Positions 54,783 through 62,413 of a stretch of DNA of 64,000 nt are shown here, in pieces (position 1 is the first letter of the stretch; each line of letters begins with the position of its first letter). The stretch comes from Streptomyces morookaense (GTDB lineage: Bacteria > Actinomycetota > Actinomycetes > Streptomycetales > Streptomycetaceae): contig NZ_JABBXF010000021.1 of the NCBI RefSeq assembly GCF_013030945.1, forward strand, positions 1 to 64,000. Direction: 5' to 3'. The notes below the pieces were generated by a model. It was not told where the DNA came from and searched no databases. It was given only the letters and a program-made list of their open reading frames with translations. A program made the position numbers and the translations under genes.

Positions 54783-55249
54783 CTACCGGGGGCGAGCTGC
54801 CCTGGGCCCGGTCGACGTCGCTCTCTCCACGGGTGTCTACGCACTGCTCGGCCGGAACGGGGCCGGCAAGACCACCCTGATGCGGGTCATGGCCGGCATC
54901 CTCGCCCCGCTCTCCGGCCGGGTCCTGATCGGCGGCACCGACCTCGCCGCCCGCCCCGAGGCGAAGGACCAGGTCGCCTACCTGGGCCACCGCGCCGCGG
55001 TCTCCATGGACCTGACGGTCCGCCGACACCGACGCCTACGCGGTGCGCTGTGACGGGACCTGGCCCGAGGACGTCGCCCCGTCCGTCCCGCTGGAGGACG
55101 GATGCGTCCGTATCGACGTCCCGGACGGCTCCACGATCGGCGAACTCGTCGCAGCGGCCGTGGCGTCGGGTGTCACCGTGCTCGACATCGACCGGATCTC
55201 CGTCGACGCGGACGCGGTCCTGCGCGGAATCCTGGAGGACCACCGATGA
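54748..55249 (+). pseudogene. ABC transporter ATPase, remnant with internal deletion
   Basis: From 54748 one frame reads LASLALEGVRAGYRGRAALG and Walker A (LLGRNGAGKTTLMRVMAG), reaching KDQVAYLGHRAAVSMDLTV. It then breaks near 55020-55030 and stops at 55053. Another frame (to 55249) reads the family C-terminus (YAVRCDGTWPEDVAPSVPLE and VLDIDRISVDADAVLRGILE). The signature and Walker B region is absent, and the start codon is replaced by CTG at the junction with the GntR remnant. It cannot make a working ATPase. Confidence 0.85.
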
Positions 55250-55958
55250 ACGCCCGCCGGCTGACCCGTGCCCTCGCCGCCCGCGCCTGGGCGCAGCAGG
55301 GCCGGCAGGCCCTCGCCGTTCCGGCCGCCGCCGCCGTGGGGATCGTCCTGCTGCTGCTCGTGCTGCCCCGGATGTTCCCCGGCGCGGTCCACGGCAGCGT
55401 ACGTCGGGAGCCGTGCGCATCGGCGACGGCCACGGCAGCGCCGCCGACGCGGCGATGGCCACGGCCCTGCTCGCCGCACCCGAACTCCTCGCCATCGGCG
55501 CCGCGTTGATCAGTCTGTCCGTCAGCCGCTCCATCCTGGGACAGGACGTCTCCGGCGGAGTGGTCGAGGGGCTGCTGGCCACCTCCCTGCGGCCCGGCGC
55601 GATCTTCTTCGGCTATGTCTCGGCGACGTTCGCCTTCTCCCTCCTCGCCTGGGCCGTACTGGCCGGCGCCTACCTGGGGCTGGCGACGGCGGTCGTCGTC
55701 ATCGGGGGCAGTGCCGTCCATATGACGGGGGAGTACGTCGCGACCGCCCTGCTCATCCCGCTGGGCGCGATGCTGTGGGCGACCTCGCTGATCGCCTTCG
55801 TCGCCTTCGTGCACCCCTCCTGGCTGAAGGTCACGGCTGGGCTCAACGGCGGACCCGTACGTCTGGCGGGCATCCTGCCCGCCCTATGGCTGACACCCCT
55901 GTCATGTGCAGCAAGGGCCATGTCTTCTGGGCCAACTGGGTCGCAGGCGCCTCCGTGA
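55246..55958 (+). pseudogene. ABC transporter permease, frameshifted and 3' truncated
   Basis: ATG at 55246 overlaps the ATPase remnant stop (ATGA). One frame reads LTRALAARAWAQQGRQALAV and a first span (VGIVLLLLVLPRMFPGAVHG). Near 55395-55410 the sense moves to another frame (TSGAVRIGDGHGSAADAAMA, then spans such as LLAAPELLAIGAALISLSVS and FAFSLLAWAVLAGAYLGLAT). Similarity fades after PVRLAGILPALWL near 55880, where the next small gene begins. It is a non-functional partner of the ATPase remnant. Confidence 0.82.
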
Positions 55959-56083
55959 CGACCATCAGGCTCGGCCCGCGGCGCATCGGCTGGTGCAAGA
56001 GCGGCGGTCACGTCGCGATGCTCAAACGGGCGGACGAGCGCGAGCTGACCGACGAGCAGCGCAGCGAGCTCTACGGGCGTTAG
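55886..56083 (+). CDS. Small protein with two Cys/His pairs
   Basis: ATG at 55886 gives 65 residues. VMCSKGHVFWANW and IGWCKSGGHVAML each hold a Cys and a GH pair, as in a small zinc-ribbon-like unit. A basic RLGPRRIG lies between them, and the end is charged (LTDEQRSELYGR). It resembles a widespread Streptomyces type of short protein with no known role. No ribosome-binding site is seen and it starts inside the decayed permease, so expression is doubtful. Confidence 0.6.
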   Translation: MADTPVMCSKGHVFWANWVAGASVTTIRLGPRRIGWCKSGGHVAMLKRADERELTDEQRSELYGR

Positions 56084-56346
56084 CGGTACCGAAGAAACAC
56101 GACGGAGGCGGGGGCGGCGGAGGACAGGACGGCCCCGCTTCCGGAGGGCGAACCGGCGTCGGCCGCCGTGTAGTTCGCCTCCACTGGCTTCACGGTGCAT
56201 CGATCCGGGCAAGAAAGCTGCACAGGGATCCGTCCAGGAACCCGTCCCGTTGGTCACCGTCATCGGCCGGTGGCCAGCGGGACGTGGTCCCGTCGCGCTT
56301 TCTCCGCCTCTCCTGCCCCGCCGCCCTCTGGCGGGGCAGGGAACCC

Positions 56347-57195
56347 GTGTACGAAGATCTGCGCGTGCATCACACATGGATGCGGTACTTCACGCCCGGA
56401 CCGGTCCATCACCGGCTCGGCCTGGTCTGCCTCGGTGTCGGGCTGCAGCACGGGGCGCTGCCCGCCGTCGGGCCCCGCACGCTGGGGCATCATGTGGCCG
56501 TCGTCATCGGGGCCGGGGCCGGGTGGTGCCGTACGTCCGACGGGCGCACGCACCCCGTCACCGCTCCCGCCCTCCTGTGGCTCGTCCCCGGCGTGCCGCA
56601 CCACTACGGTGCGGGGCCCGGCAGGGGATGGGACGAGGCCTTCGTCGGCTTCACCGGGCCCGCCGTCGCCGCCTACACCGAGCTCGGCTGCATCGAGCCG
56701 GACCGTCCCGTCGTACCGCTCACCGACGCCACCGGGCCGCGCGCCGCCGTCGCCCGCATCGCCCGGGCCGCCCGCCGCGGCAATCCGCTGCTGGAGATCG
56801 AGACCTCCGCAGGCGTCCACGAGCTCCTGGTCGCCCTGCGCCGCGCCCGCGCCGACGCGGACGACGATCCCGTGCTGCAGGCCCTGGCCCGCGACGCCTT
56901 CCTGCCGCTGTCCGTCGCCCAGCACGCCGCCCGGCACGGCATGACCCCGGCCGAACTGCGGTCCGCCGTGCGGCGCGGGGCCGGGTGCGGCCCCAAGGAC
57001 TACCTCCTGGGCATCCGCCTGGGCCGCGCCAAGGAACTGCTCGCCGCCACCGAACTGCCCGTCGCCGCCGTCGCCCGGCGCGTCGGCTACGACGACCCCG
57101 CCTACTTCAGCCGCCTCTTCACCCGCCGTGTCGGCACCGCTCCTGTCCGCTTCCGCGCCCGGCAGAGTGCGGCCGGACCATCGCGTTCCGCCTAG
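56347..57195 (+). CDS. AraC-family transcriptional regulator
   Basis: GTG at 56347, after AGGGAA, gives 282 residues. The N-terminal ~150 residues resemble a cupin sensor (LGHHVAVVIGAGAGWCRTSD and LLWLVPGVPHHYGAG). The C-terminal AraC DNA-binding domain has two helix-turn-helices: FLPLSVAQHAARHGMTPAEL and LPVAAVARRVGYDDPAYFSR, ending LFTRRVGTAPVRFR. The ligand and targets are unknown. The 263-bp gap upstream holds a GC hairpin but no other feature I can support. Confidence 0.92.
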   Translation: MYEDLRVHHTWMRYFTPGPVHHRLGLVCLGVGLQHGALPAVGPRTLGHHVAVVIGAGAGWCRTSDGRTHPVTAPALLWLVPGVPHHYGAGPGRGWDEAFVGFTGPAVAAYTELGCIEPDRPVVPLTDATGPRAAVARIARAARRGNPLLEIETSAGVHELLVALRRARADADDDPVLQALARDAFLPLSVAQHAARHGMTPAELRSAVRRGAGCGPKDYLLGIRLGRAKELLAATELPVAAVARRVGYDDPAYFSRLFTRRVGTAPVRFRARQSAAGPSRSA

Positions 57196-57206
57196 GCTGG
57201 GGTCGT

Positions 57207-57527
57207 ATGAACGACAGTGCTGCCAACGCCCCCGCCCTGGACGCGTCCGTCCGCGCCGAGCTGAACCGTCTGCGCGACAGCATCGACAACATCGACGCCG
57301 CAGTGATCCACATGCTTGCCGAGCGCTTCAAGTGCACTCAGCAGGTCGGTCACCTCAAGGCCGCCCACAGAATGCCGCCCGCCGACCCGGCCCGCGAGGC
57401 CCGGCAGATCGCGCGGCTGCGCGAGCTCGCCGAGAACGCCAAGCTGGATCCCGCGTTCGCGGAGAAGTTTCTCAACTTCATCGTCGCCGAGGTGATCCGG
57501 CACCACGAGACGATCGCGCGGGCCTAG
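57207..57527 (+). CDS. Chorismate mutase (AroQ type)
   Basis: This 106-residue all-helical enzyme converts chorismate to prephenate for Phe and Tyr synthesis. The AroQ pattern is seen in LNRLRDSIDNIDAAVIHMLA (active-site Arg), ERFKCTQQVGHLKAAHRMPP (Lys) and PAFAEKFLNFIVAEVIRHHE. TAGGCT (57193-57198) lies 8 bases before the ATG without a ribosome-binding site, so its transcript is probably leaderless. Confidence 0.95.
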   Translation: MNDSAANAPALDASVRAELNRLRDSIDNIDAAVIHMLAERFKCTQQVGHLKAAHRMPPADPAREARQIARLRELAENAKLDPAFAEKFLNFIVAEVIRHHETIARA

Positions 57528-57555
57528 CCGCTCCCGCCGGGGACGGGTTCTTCGG

Positions 57556-57615
57556 CTGCGGGCCGTCTGTGGCTGATCGCGTAGTTCCCCGCGCCCCTTA
57601 CGGGACGCGGGGAAC
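57556..57615. repeat. Recurrent GC element, left-arm copy and hairpin
   Basis: GTTCCCCGCGCCCC (57584-57597) pairs with GGGACGCGGGGAAC (57602-57615) with one mismatch. The preceding sequence from CTGCGGG on matches the left arm at 7367. It follows chorismate mutase and probably terminates it. Confidence 0.75.
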
Positions 57616-57639
57616 CAACCGTGCGGCAAGCTGGGCCAC

Positions 57640-60111
57640 ATGCCCGTACTGACGCGCGACGAAGCGCAGACCCGAGCCGCCCTCCTCGACGTCCACCACT
57701 ACCGCATCGCTCTGGATCTCACCGGAGGCGAGACCTTCGGCTCCACCACCGCCATCCGCTTCACCGCCCGCACCGCCGGCACCACTTTCGTCGAACTCAA
57801 GCCCGCCGCCCTGCACCACGTGACCCTCGACGGGCAGGTCCTCGACCCCGCCGCCCTCGACGGCAACCGCCTCCCGCTCGTCCTCGGTGCGGGCGAGCAC
57901 GAACTCCACGTCGAAGCCGATATGCGCTACTCCCGCACCGGCGAGGGCATGCACCGTTTCACCGACCCGGCCGACGGCGAAACCTACGTCTACACCCAGC
58001 TGTTCATGGACGACGTGCAGCGCATCTTCGCCGCCTTCGACCAGCCCGACCTCAAGGCCGTCTTCGAACTCGCCGTGACGGCCCCGCCTCACTGGACCGT
58101 CCTCGGCAACGGCATCGCCCGCCCGGCCGGCGACGGCCGTTGGGAGCTCGCCCCCACCCCGCCCATCAGCACCTACCTCGTCGCCGTCGCCGCAGGCCCC
58201 TGGCACTCCGTCCGTACCGAGCACGCCGGACTGCCCTTCGGCATCCACTGCCGCCGCTCGCTCGCCGCCCACCTGGACGCCGATGCCGAGGAGATCCTCG
58301 GCATCACCCGCCGCTGCTACGACCGTTACCACGAGAAGTTCACCGAGCCGTACCCCTTCGACTCCTACGACCAGGCCTTCGTCCCGGAGTTCAACGCCGG
58401 TGCCATGGAGAACCCCGGACTGGTCACCTTCCGCGACGAGTTCGTGTTCCGTTCCGCCGTCACCGACACCGAGCGCCAGACCCGGGCGATGGTCATCGCC
58501 CACGAGATGGCCCACATGTGGTTCGGCGACCTCGTCACCCTGAAGTGGTGGGACGACATCTGGCTCAACGAGTCCTTCGCCGAGTACATGGGTTACCAGA
58601 CCCTCGTCGAGACCGGCGACTTCCCGGGCACCTGGACCGAGTTCGGGGTCTCCCGCAAGGGCTGGGGCTACGACGCCGACCAGCGTCCCTCCACCCACCC
58701 CGTCGCCCCCGCCCCCGACGCCGTCCCCGACACCGCCTCCGCGCTCACCAACTTCGACGGCATCTCCTACGCCAAGGGCGCGAGCGCCCTGCGCCAACTC
58801 ACCGCCTGGCTCGGCGAGAAGGAGTTCCTCGCCGGCATCAACGACCACTTCACCCGGCACCGCTTCGGCAACGCCACCCTCGCCGACTTCCTCGACTCCC
58901 TCGCCCGCGCCACCGACCGCGACGTCCACGGCTGGGCCCGCAGCTGGCTGCGCACCACCGGCGTCGACACCCTCGCCCCCGACGTCACCGAGGAGGACGG
59001 CCACTGGCGCCTCGCCGTCCGGCACGACGGCAGCCGTCCGCACCGCATCACCGTCGGCCTCTACGACCTCGACCCCGCCGACCCGGAGCGGCTCGTCCCC
59101 CGCCCGCCCGTCGAGGCCGACCTGCCCGGCACCCCCGTCCTCGTCCTCCCCGGCCGCCGCCCCGACCTGCTCCTGCTCAACGACGGCGACCTCACCTACG
59201 CCAAGGTCCGGCTCGACCCCCGCTCCTGGGACACCGCCCTGGGCGCTCTGTCCGGGCTGCCCGGCGCCCTCAGCCGTGCCGTCGTCTGGAACGCCGCCCG
59301 CGACATGGTCCGCGACGGCGAACTCGCCCCCGCCGCCTACCTCCGCGCCGCCTGCGCCCACCTGCCGCGCGAGCACGACAACGCGATCGTCCAGGGCGTC
59401 CTCGCCTTCGCCCGCACCCAGATCGCCGACCTCCACCTCCCCGCGGACGAACGCCCCGACGCCCTCGCCGGGTTGCGCGCCCTCGGCCGCGACCTGCTGG
59501 AGCGCGCCACCGCTCCCGGCGTGCGGCTGACCGCCGTCCGCACCCTCATCGCCAGTGCACTGCGGCCCGACGCGCTGCGCGCGTGGCTCGCCGCGGACAC
59601 GGTGCCGGGCGGGCCCGTCCTCGACCCCGAACTGCGCTGGCGGATCCTCACCCGTCTCGCGGTCCTCGGTGCCCTCGGCCCGGCCGAGATCGACGCCGAA
59701 CTCGCGCGCGATCCCAGTGCCACCGGCCACGAGGGTGCTGCGCGTTGCCGGGCGGCGCTGCCGGACCAGGCGGCCAAGGAGGCGGCCTGGGAGGCCATGT
59801 TCGCCACGGACGACCTCTCCAACTACCTGTTCACGGCCACGGCCCAGGGCTTCTGGCAGCCCGAACAGCTCGACCTCGTGCGGCCGTTCAGGGCGCGCTA
59901 CTACCCGGCAGCGGTGGCCCTGGCCGCCCGCCGCGGCGCGGCCCTCGCGGAGGCCGCGGGACGCCACGCGTTTCCGCTGACGCTGGTCGAGGAGGAGACG
60001 GTGCGGCTGGGGGAGGAGTGCCTGCGGGTGGCGGATCCTGCACCGGCGCTGCGGCGCAAGCTGGTCGACCAACTGGACGACCTGCGGAGGGCGCTGCGCA
60101 TCCGTGGCTAG
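57640..60111 (+). CDS. pepN: Aminopeptidase N (M1 family)
   Basis: This 823-residue zinc aminopeptidase removes N-terminal residues from peptides. The exopeptidase motif GAMEN is at about 253-257 (EFNAGAMENPGLVTF). The zinc site is HEMAH with the downstream Glu (VIAHEMAHMWFGDLVTLKWW, then LNESFAEYMG). An N-terminal beta saddle and a C-terminal helical ERAP1-like domain flank it. The length is slightly shorter than the ~850 usual for the family. No signal peptide is seen. Confidence 0.96.
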   Translation: MPVLTRDEAQTRAALLDVHHYRIALDLTGGETFGSTTAIRFTARTAGTTFVELKPAALHHVTLDGQVLDPAALDGNRLPLVLGAGEHELHVEADMRYSRTGEGMHRFTDPADGETYVYTQLFMDDVQRIFAAFDQPDLKAVFELAVTAPPHWTVLGNGIARPAGDGRWELAPTPPISTYLVAVAAGPWHSVRTEHAGLPFGIHCRRSLAAHLDADAEEILGITRRCYDRYHEKFTEPYPFDSYDQAFVPEFNAGAMENPGLVTFRDEFVFRSAVTDTERQTRAMVIAHEMAHMWFGDLVTLKWWDDIWLNESFAEYMGYQTLVETGDFPGTWTEFGVSRKGWGYDADQRPSTHPVAPAPDAVPDTASALTNFDGISYAKGASALRQLTAWLGEKEFLAGINDHFTRHRFGNATLADFLDSLARATDRDVHGWARSWLRTTGVDTLAPDVTEEDGHWRLAVRHDGSRPHRITVGLYDLDPADPERLVPRPPVEADLPGTPVLVLPGRRPDLLLLNDGDLTYAKVRLDPRSWDTALGALSGLPGALSRAVVWNAARDMVRDGELAPAAYLRAACAHLPREHDNAIVQGVLAFARTQIADLHLPADERPDALAGLRALGRDLLERATAPGVRLTAVRTLIASALRPDALRAWLAADTVPGGPVLDPELRWRILTRLAVLGALGPAEIDAELARDPSATGHEGAARCRAALPDQAAKEAAWEAMFATDDLSNYLFTATAQGFWQPEQLDLVRPFRARYYPAAVALAARRGAALAEAAGRHAFPLTLVEEETVRLGEECLRVADPAPALRRKLVDQLDDLRRALRIRG

Positions 60112-60131
60112 GCGGGTGGTGCGGGCCGCCG

Positions 60132-60184
60132 GCGCCCCGTAAGGGGCGCGGGGAACTGCGCGAGCAACCACAGCCGGTCCGCAG
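60132..60184. repeat. Recurrent GC element, right-arm copy
   Basis: GCGCCCC-gtaa-GGGGCGC (60132-60149), then GGGGAACTGCGCGAGCAACC and a tail ending CCGCAG. It lies 20 bases after the pepN stop. Confidence 0.75.
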
Positions 60185-60189
60185 ACAAA

Positions 60190-60231
60190 CGGGAGGCCCC
60201 GCACCCCCAACCCGGGGTGCGGGGCCTCCCG
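60190..60231. terminator. Bidirectional terminator between pepN and the b-like gene
   Basis: A perfect 18-bp stem (60190-60207 with 60214-60231) encloses a 6-base loop (caaccc). It lies between convergent stops and is the strongest simple hairpin after the dnaE one. Confidence 0.85.
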
Positions 60232-60262
60232 CAATGAAGCCTTGCCCGATGAGTGCGCGACG

Positions 60263-60808
60263 TCAGTCGCGCGCCTCCGCATCGGCCGCCTTCGCCGTCC
60301 GCAGCTCCGCCATGAACCGGTCCACGATCCCGCTCTCGCGCGCGAAGTCCTCGACCGGCTCGCCGACGACCTTGCCCGCCAGCTGCGTCGCCAGCACGCC
60401 GACCTGCTCGCGCAGCTCCGCCTCCGCGACCGCGCGCTCCGCGTCGATCACCGCGTGGCCCGCAGCGATGATCTCCTCGCGCTGGCGCTGGCCTTCGGCC
60501 CGCAGCTCCGCGATGATCGCGTTGCCCTGCTCGAGCGACTCCTGGCGCAGCCGGGCGGCCTCGTGCCGCGCCTCGGCCAGCAGCGCCTGGTACTCCTCGT
60601 GCACCCGTGCCGCCTCGGCGCGGGTCTCCTCGGCCTCCTCGAAGCGGCCGTCGGTGGCCTGCTCGCGCTCGGCGAGGACCTTGTTGATCCGGGGCAGGAT
60701 CACCTTCGCCATCAGGGCGAAGACGAGGAAGAAAAGCACCAGCCCGAGAACGAGCGGTGCGGGCTCGGGCTTGAGGGGTCCGATGTCGAGAGCAAAGTTC
60801 ATGGCCAT
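60263..60808 (-). CDS. Orphan F-type ATP synthase subunit b-like protein
   Basis: ATG at 60808 gives 181 residues. One N-terminal span (PLVLGLVLFFLVFALMAKVI) is followed by LPRINKVLAEREQATDGRFE, then a long Ala/Glu/Arg coiled coil (ARVHEEYQALLAEARHEAAR and SLEQGNAIIAELRAEGQRQR). This is the exact layout of ATP synthase subunit b. No other atp gene is nearby, so it is a paralogue outside the atp operon. It may join the enzyme as an alternative stator or serve another membrane complex. Confidence 0.88.
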   Translation of the reverse strand: MAMNFALDIGPLKPEPAPLVLGLVLFFLVFALMAKVILPRINKVLAEREQATDGRFEEAEETRAEAARVHEEYQALLAEARHEAARLRQESLEQGNAIIAELRAEGQRQREEIIAAGHAVIDAERAVAEAELREQVGVLATQLAGKVVGEPVEDFARESGIVDRFMAELRTAKAADAEARD

Positions 60809-60929
60809 GGGAGCAGATTAGTCGACGTCGTGCCCACACCCCACCAAGGGGGAAGTACCACCATCGGGCGAACCACCTCCCACCAGGGGGTTACCGGCCG
60901 TGCGCGCTCGGTAGCCTCAGGCAGTTCGT

Positions 60930-60957
60930 GCAGGCCCGGGCCGGTGTCCGGGCCTGC
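60930..60957 (+). promoter_or_regulatory. Hairpin in the leader of the DesA-like gene
   Basis: GCAGGCCCGG (60930-60939) pairs perfectly with CCGGGCCTGC (60948-60957) across an 8-base loop. It ends 40 bases before the ATG, so it lies in the untranslated leader or at an operator. No good DmdR-type iron box was found near it. Confidence 0.4.
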
Positions 60958-60997
60958 CCTGCGCCGTATGCCAACCCAAAAAGGGGCAAGTCCACCC

Positions 60998-62413
60998 ATG
61001 CCTGCGCCCGCCGCCGACCATTCCCCCGCAGCGCTCGCGGGCGGCGCCCAAGGAACTCGCGCCCTGCGCCCTCTCGTCGACACCGCCCTGCACGCCCTCG
61101 CCCGCGGGGCCACCGCGCGCGGCGGCCCGCTCCCGGCCGGCGGCCCCCCGGCGGTCGACGCCCGGATCACCGCCGCCGCGACCCCCGTCCTCCCCGAGCG
61201 CGGCACCGGGCCGCACGAAGCCCTGCGCACCCTCGTCCAGGCGCTCGCCGAGGGCGCCGCCGACCCGGCCGACCCGCACTGCGCCGCCCACCTGCACGGT
61301 CCCGTCCTCGCGGTCGCCGCCGCGGCCGATCTCGCCGCCTGCGCGCTCAACCCCTCGCTCGACTCATGGGACCAGGCCCCGTCCGCCACCGCACTGGAAG
61401 CCCTCACCACCCGCGCGCTCGCCGCCCTCGCCTACCCCCGGCGTCCCGCCCCCGACGCGCTCGTCACCACCGGCGGTACCGAGTCCAACCAGCTCGCCCT
61501 GCTCCTCGCCCGGGAGAACGCCCGCACCGGTGCCCACCGGCCGCTGCACGTCGTGTGCGGGGCCAACGCCCACCACAGCATCCCGCGCGCCGCCTGGCTC
61601 CTCGGCCTCCCCGCCCCCCACATCCTCCCCACCCCCGCCGGCACCCTCGACCCCACCGATCTCGACAAGGCCCTCGGCGAGCACCACACCGACGCCCCCC
61701 GGCTCGTCGTCGCCACCGCGGGCACCACCGACGCCGGCCGCATCGACCCGCTGCCCCGCATCGCCGACGTCTGCGCCGCCCGCGGCGTGCCCCTGCACAT
61801 CGACGCCTCCTACGGCGGGCCGCTCCTCTTCAGCGACACCCTCCGCCCCGCCCTCGCCGGCCTCGACCGCGCCGACAGCATCACGTTCGACCTGCACAAG
61901 CTCGGCTGGCAGCCGATCGCCGCGGGCCTGCTCGCCGTCCCCGGCAGCGAGGTCCTGGCCCCCCTCGGCCACCGGGCCGACTATCTCAACGCCCCCGACG
62001 ACATCGCCGCGGGCCACCCCGACCTCCTCCACCGCTCCCTGCGCACCACCCGCCGTCCCGATGTCCTCAAGATCGCCGTCACCCTCCGCGCCCTCGGCCG
62101 CACCGGGCTCGGCGAACTCATCGAGCGGGTCTGTGCCCTGGCCCACCGCCTCGCCGACCTCGTCGACGCCCACCCCTCCTTCGTCCTCCACTCCCGTCCC
62201 ACCCTCAGCACCGTCCTCTTCCGCCCCGTGAACTCCGACGACCGTTCCACCGGCAGCCTCCGCCGCCGCCTGCTCCACCACGGCCATGCCGTCCTCGGCC
62301 GCGCCACCACCCCCGAAGGCCTCTGGCTCAAGGCCACCCTGCTCAACCCCCACACCCGCACCGACGACCTCCGCAACCTCCTGGAACTCGTGGAAGGCCA
62401 CACCACCGGATGA
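60998..62413 (+). CDS. PLP-dependent decarboxylase, DesA-like
   Basis: This 471-residue group II decarboxylase resembles DesA, the lysine decarboxylase of desferrioxamine synthesis. ATG at 60998 follows AAGGGG by 12 bases. The PLP lysine is Lys 301 in SITFDLHKLGWQPI. SLDSWDQAPSATALE, LVTTGGTESNQLALLLARE, NAHHSIPRAAWLLGL, VVATAGTTDAGRIDPLPRIA and LHIDASYGGPL are hallmarks. The substrate could be lysine, ornithine or another diamino acid. It is coupled by ATGA to the hydroxylase gene. Confidence 0.9.
   Translation: MPAPAADHSPAALAGGAQGTRALRPLVDTALHALARGATARGGPLPAGGPPAVDARITAAATPVLPERGTGPHEALRTLVQALAEGAADPADPHCAAHLHGPVLAVAAAADLAACALNPSLDSWDQAPSATALEALTTRALAALAYPRRPAPDALVTTGGTESNQLALLLARENARTGAHRPLHVVCGANAHHSIPRAAWLLGLPAPHILPTPAGTLDPTDLDKALGEHHTDAPRLVVATAGTTDAGRIDPLPRIADVCAARGVPLHIDASYGGPLLFSDTLRPALAGLDRADSITFDLHKLGWQPIAAGLLAVPGSEVLAPLGHRADYLNAPDDIAAGHPDLLHRSLRTTRRPDVLKIAVTLRALGRTGLGELIERVCALAHRLADLVDAHPSFVLHSRPTLSTVLFRPVNSDDRSTGSLRRRLLHHGHAVLGRATTPEGLWLKATLLNPHTRTDDLRNLLELVEGHTTG

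Noticed and set aside
54378..56083. Mobile element as the cause of the decayed transporter locus
   Set aside because: No transposase fragment, terminal inverted repeat or target-site duplication is visible at the junctions; simple deletions explain the pattern.
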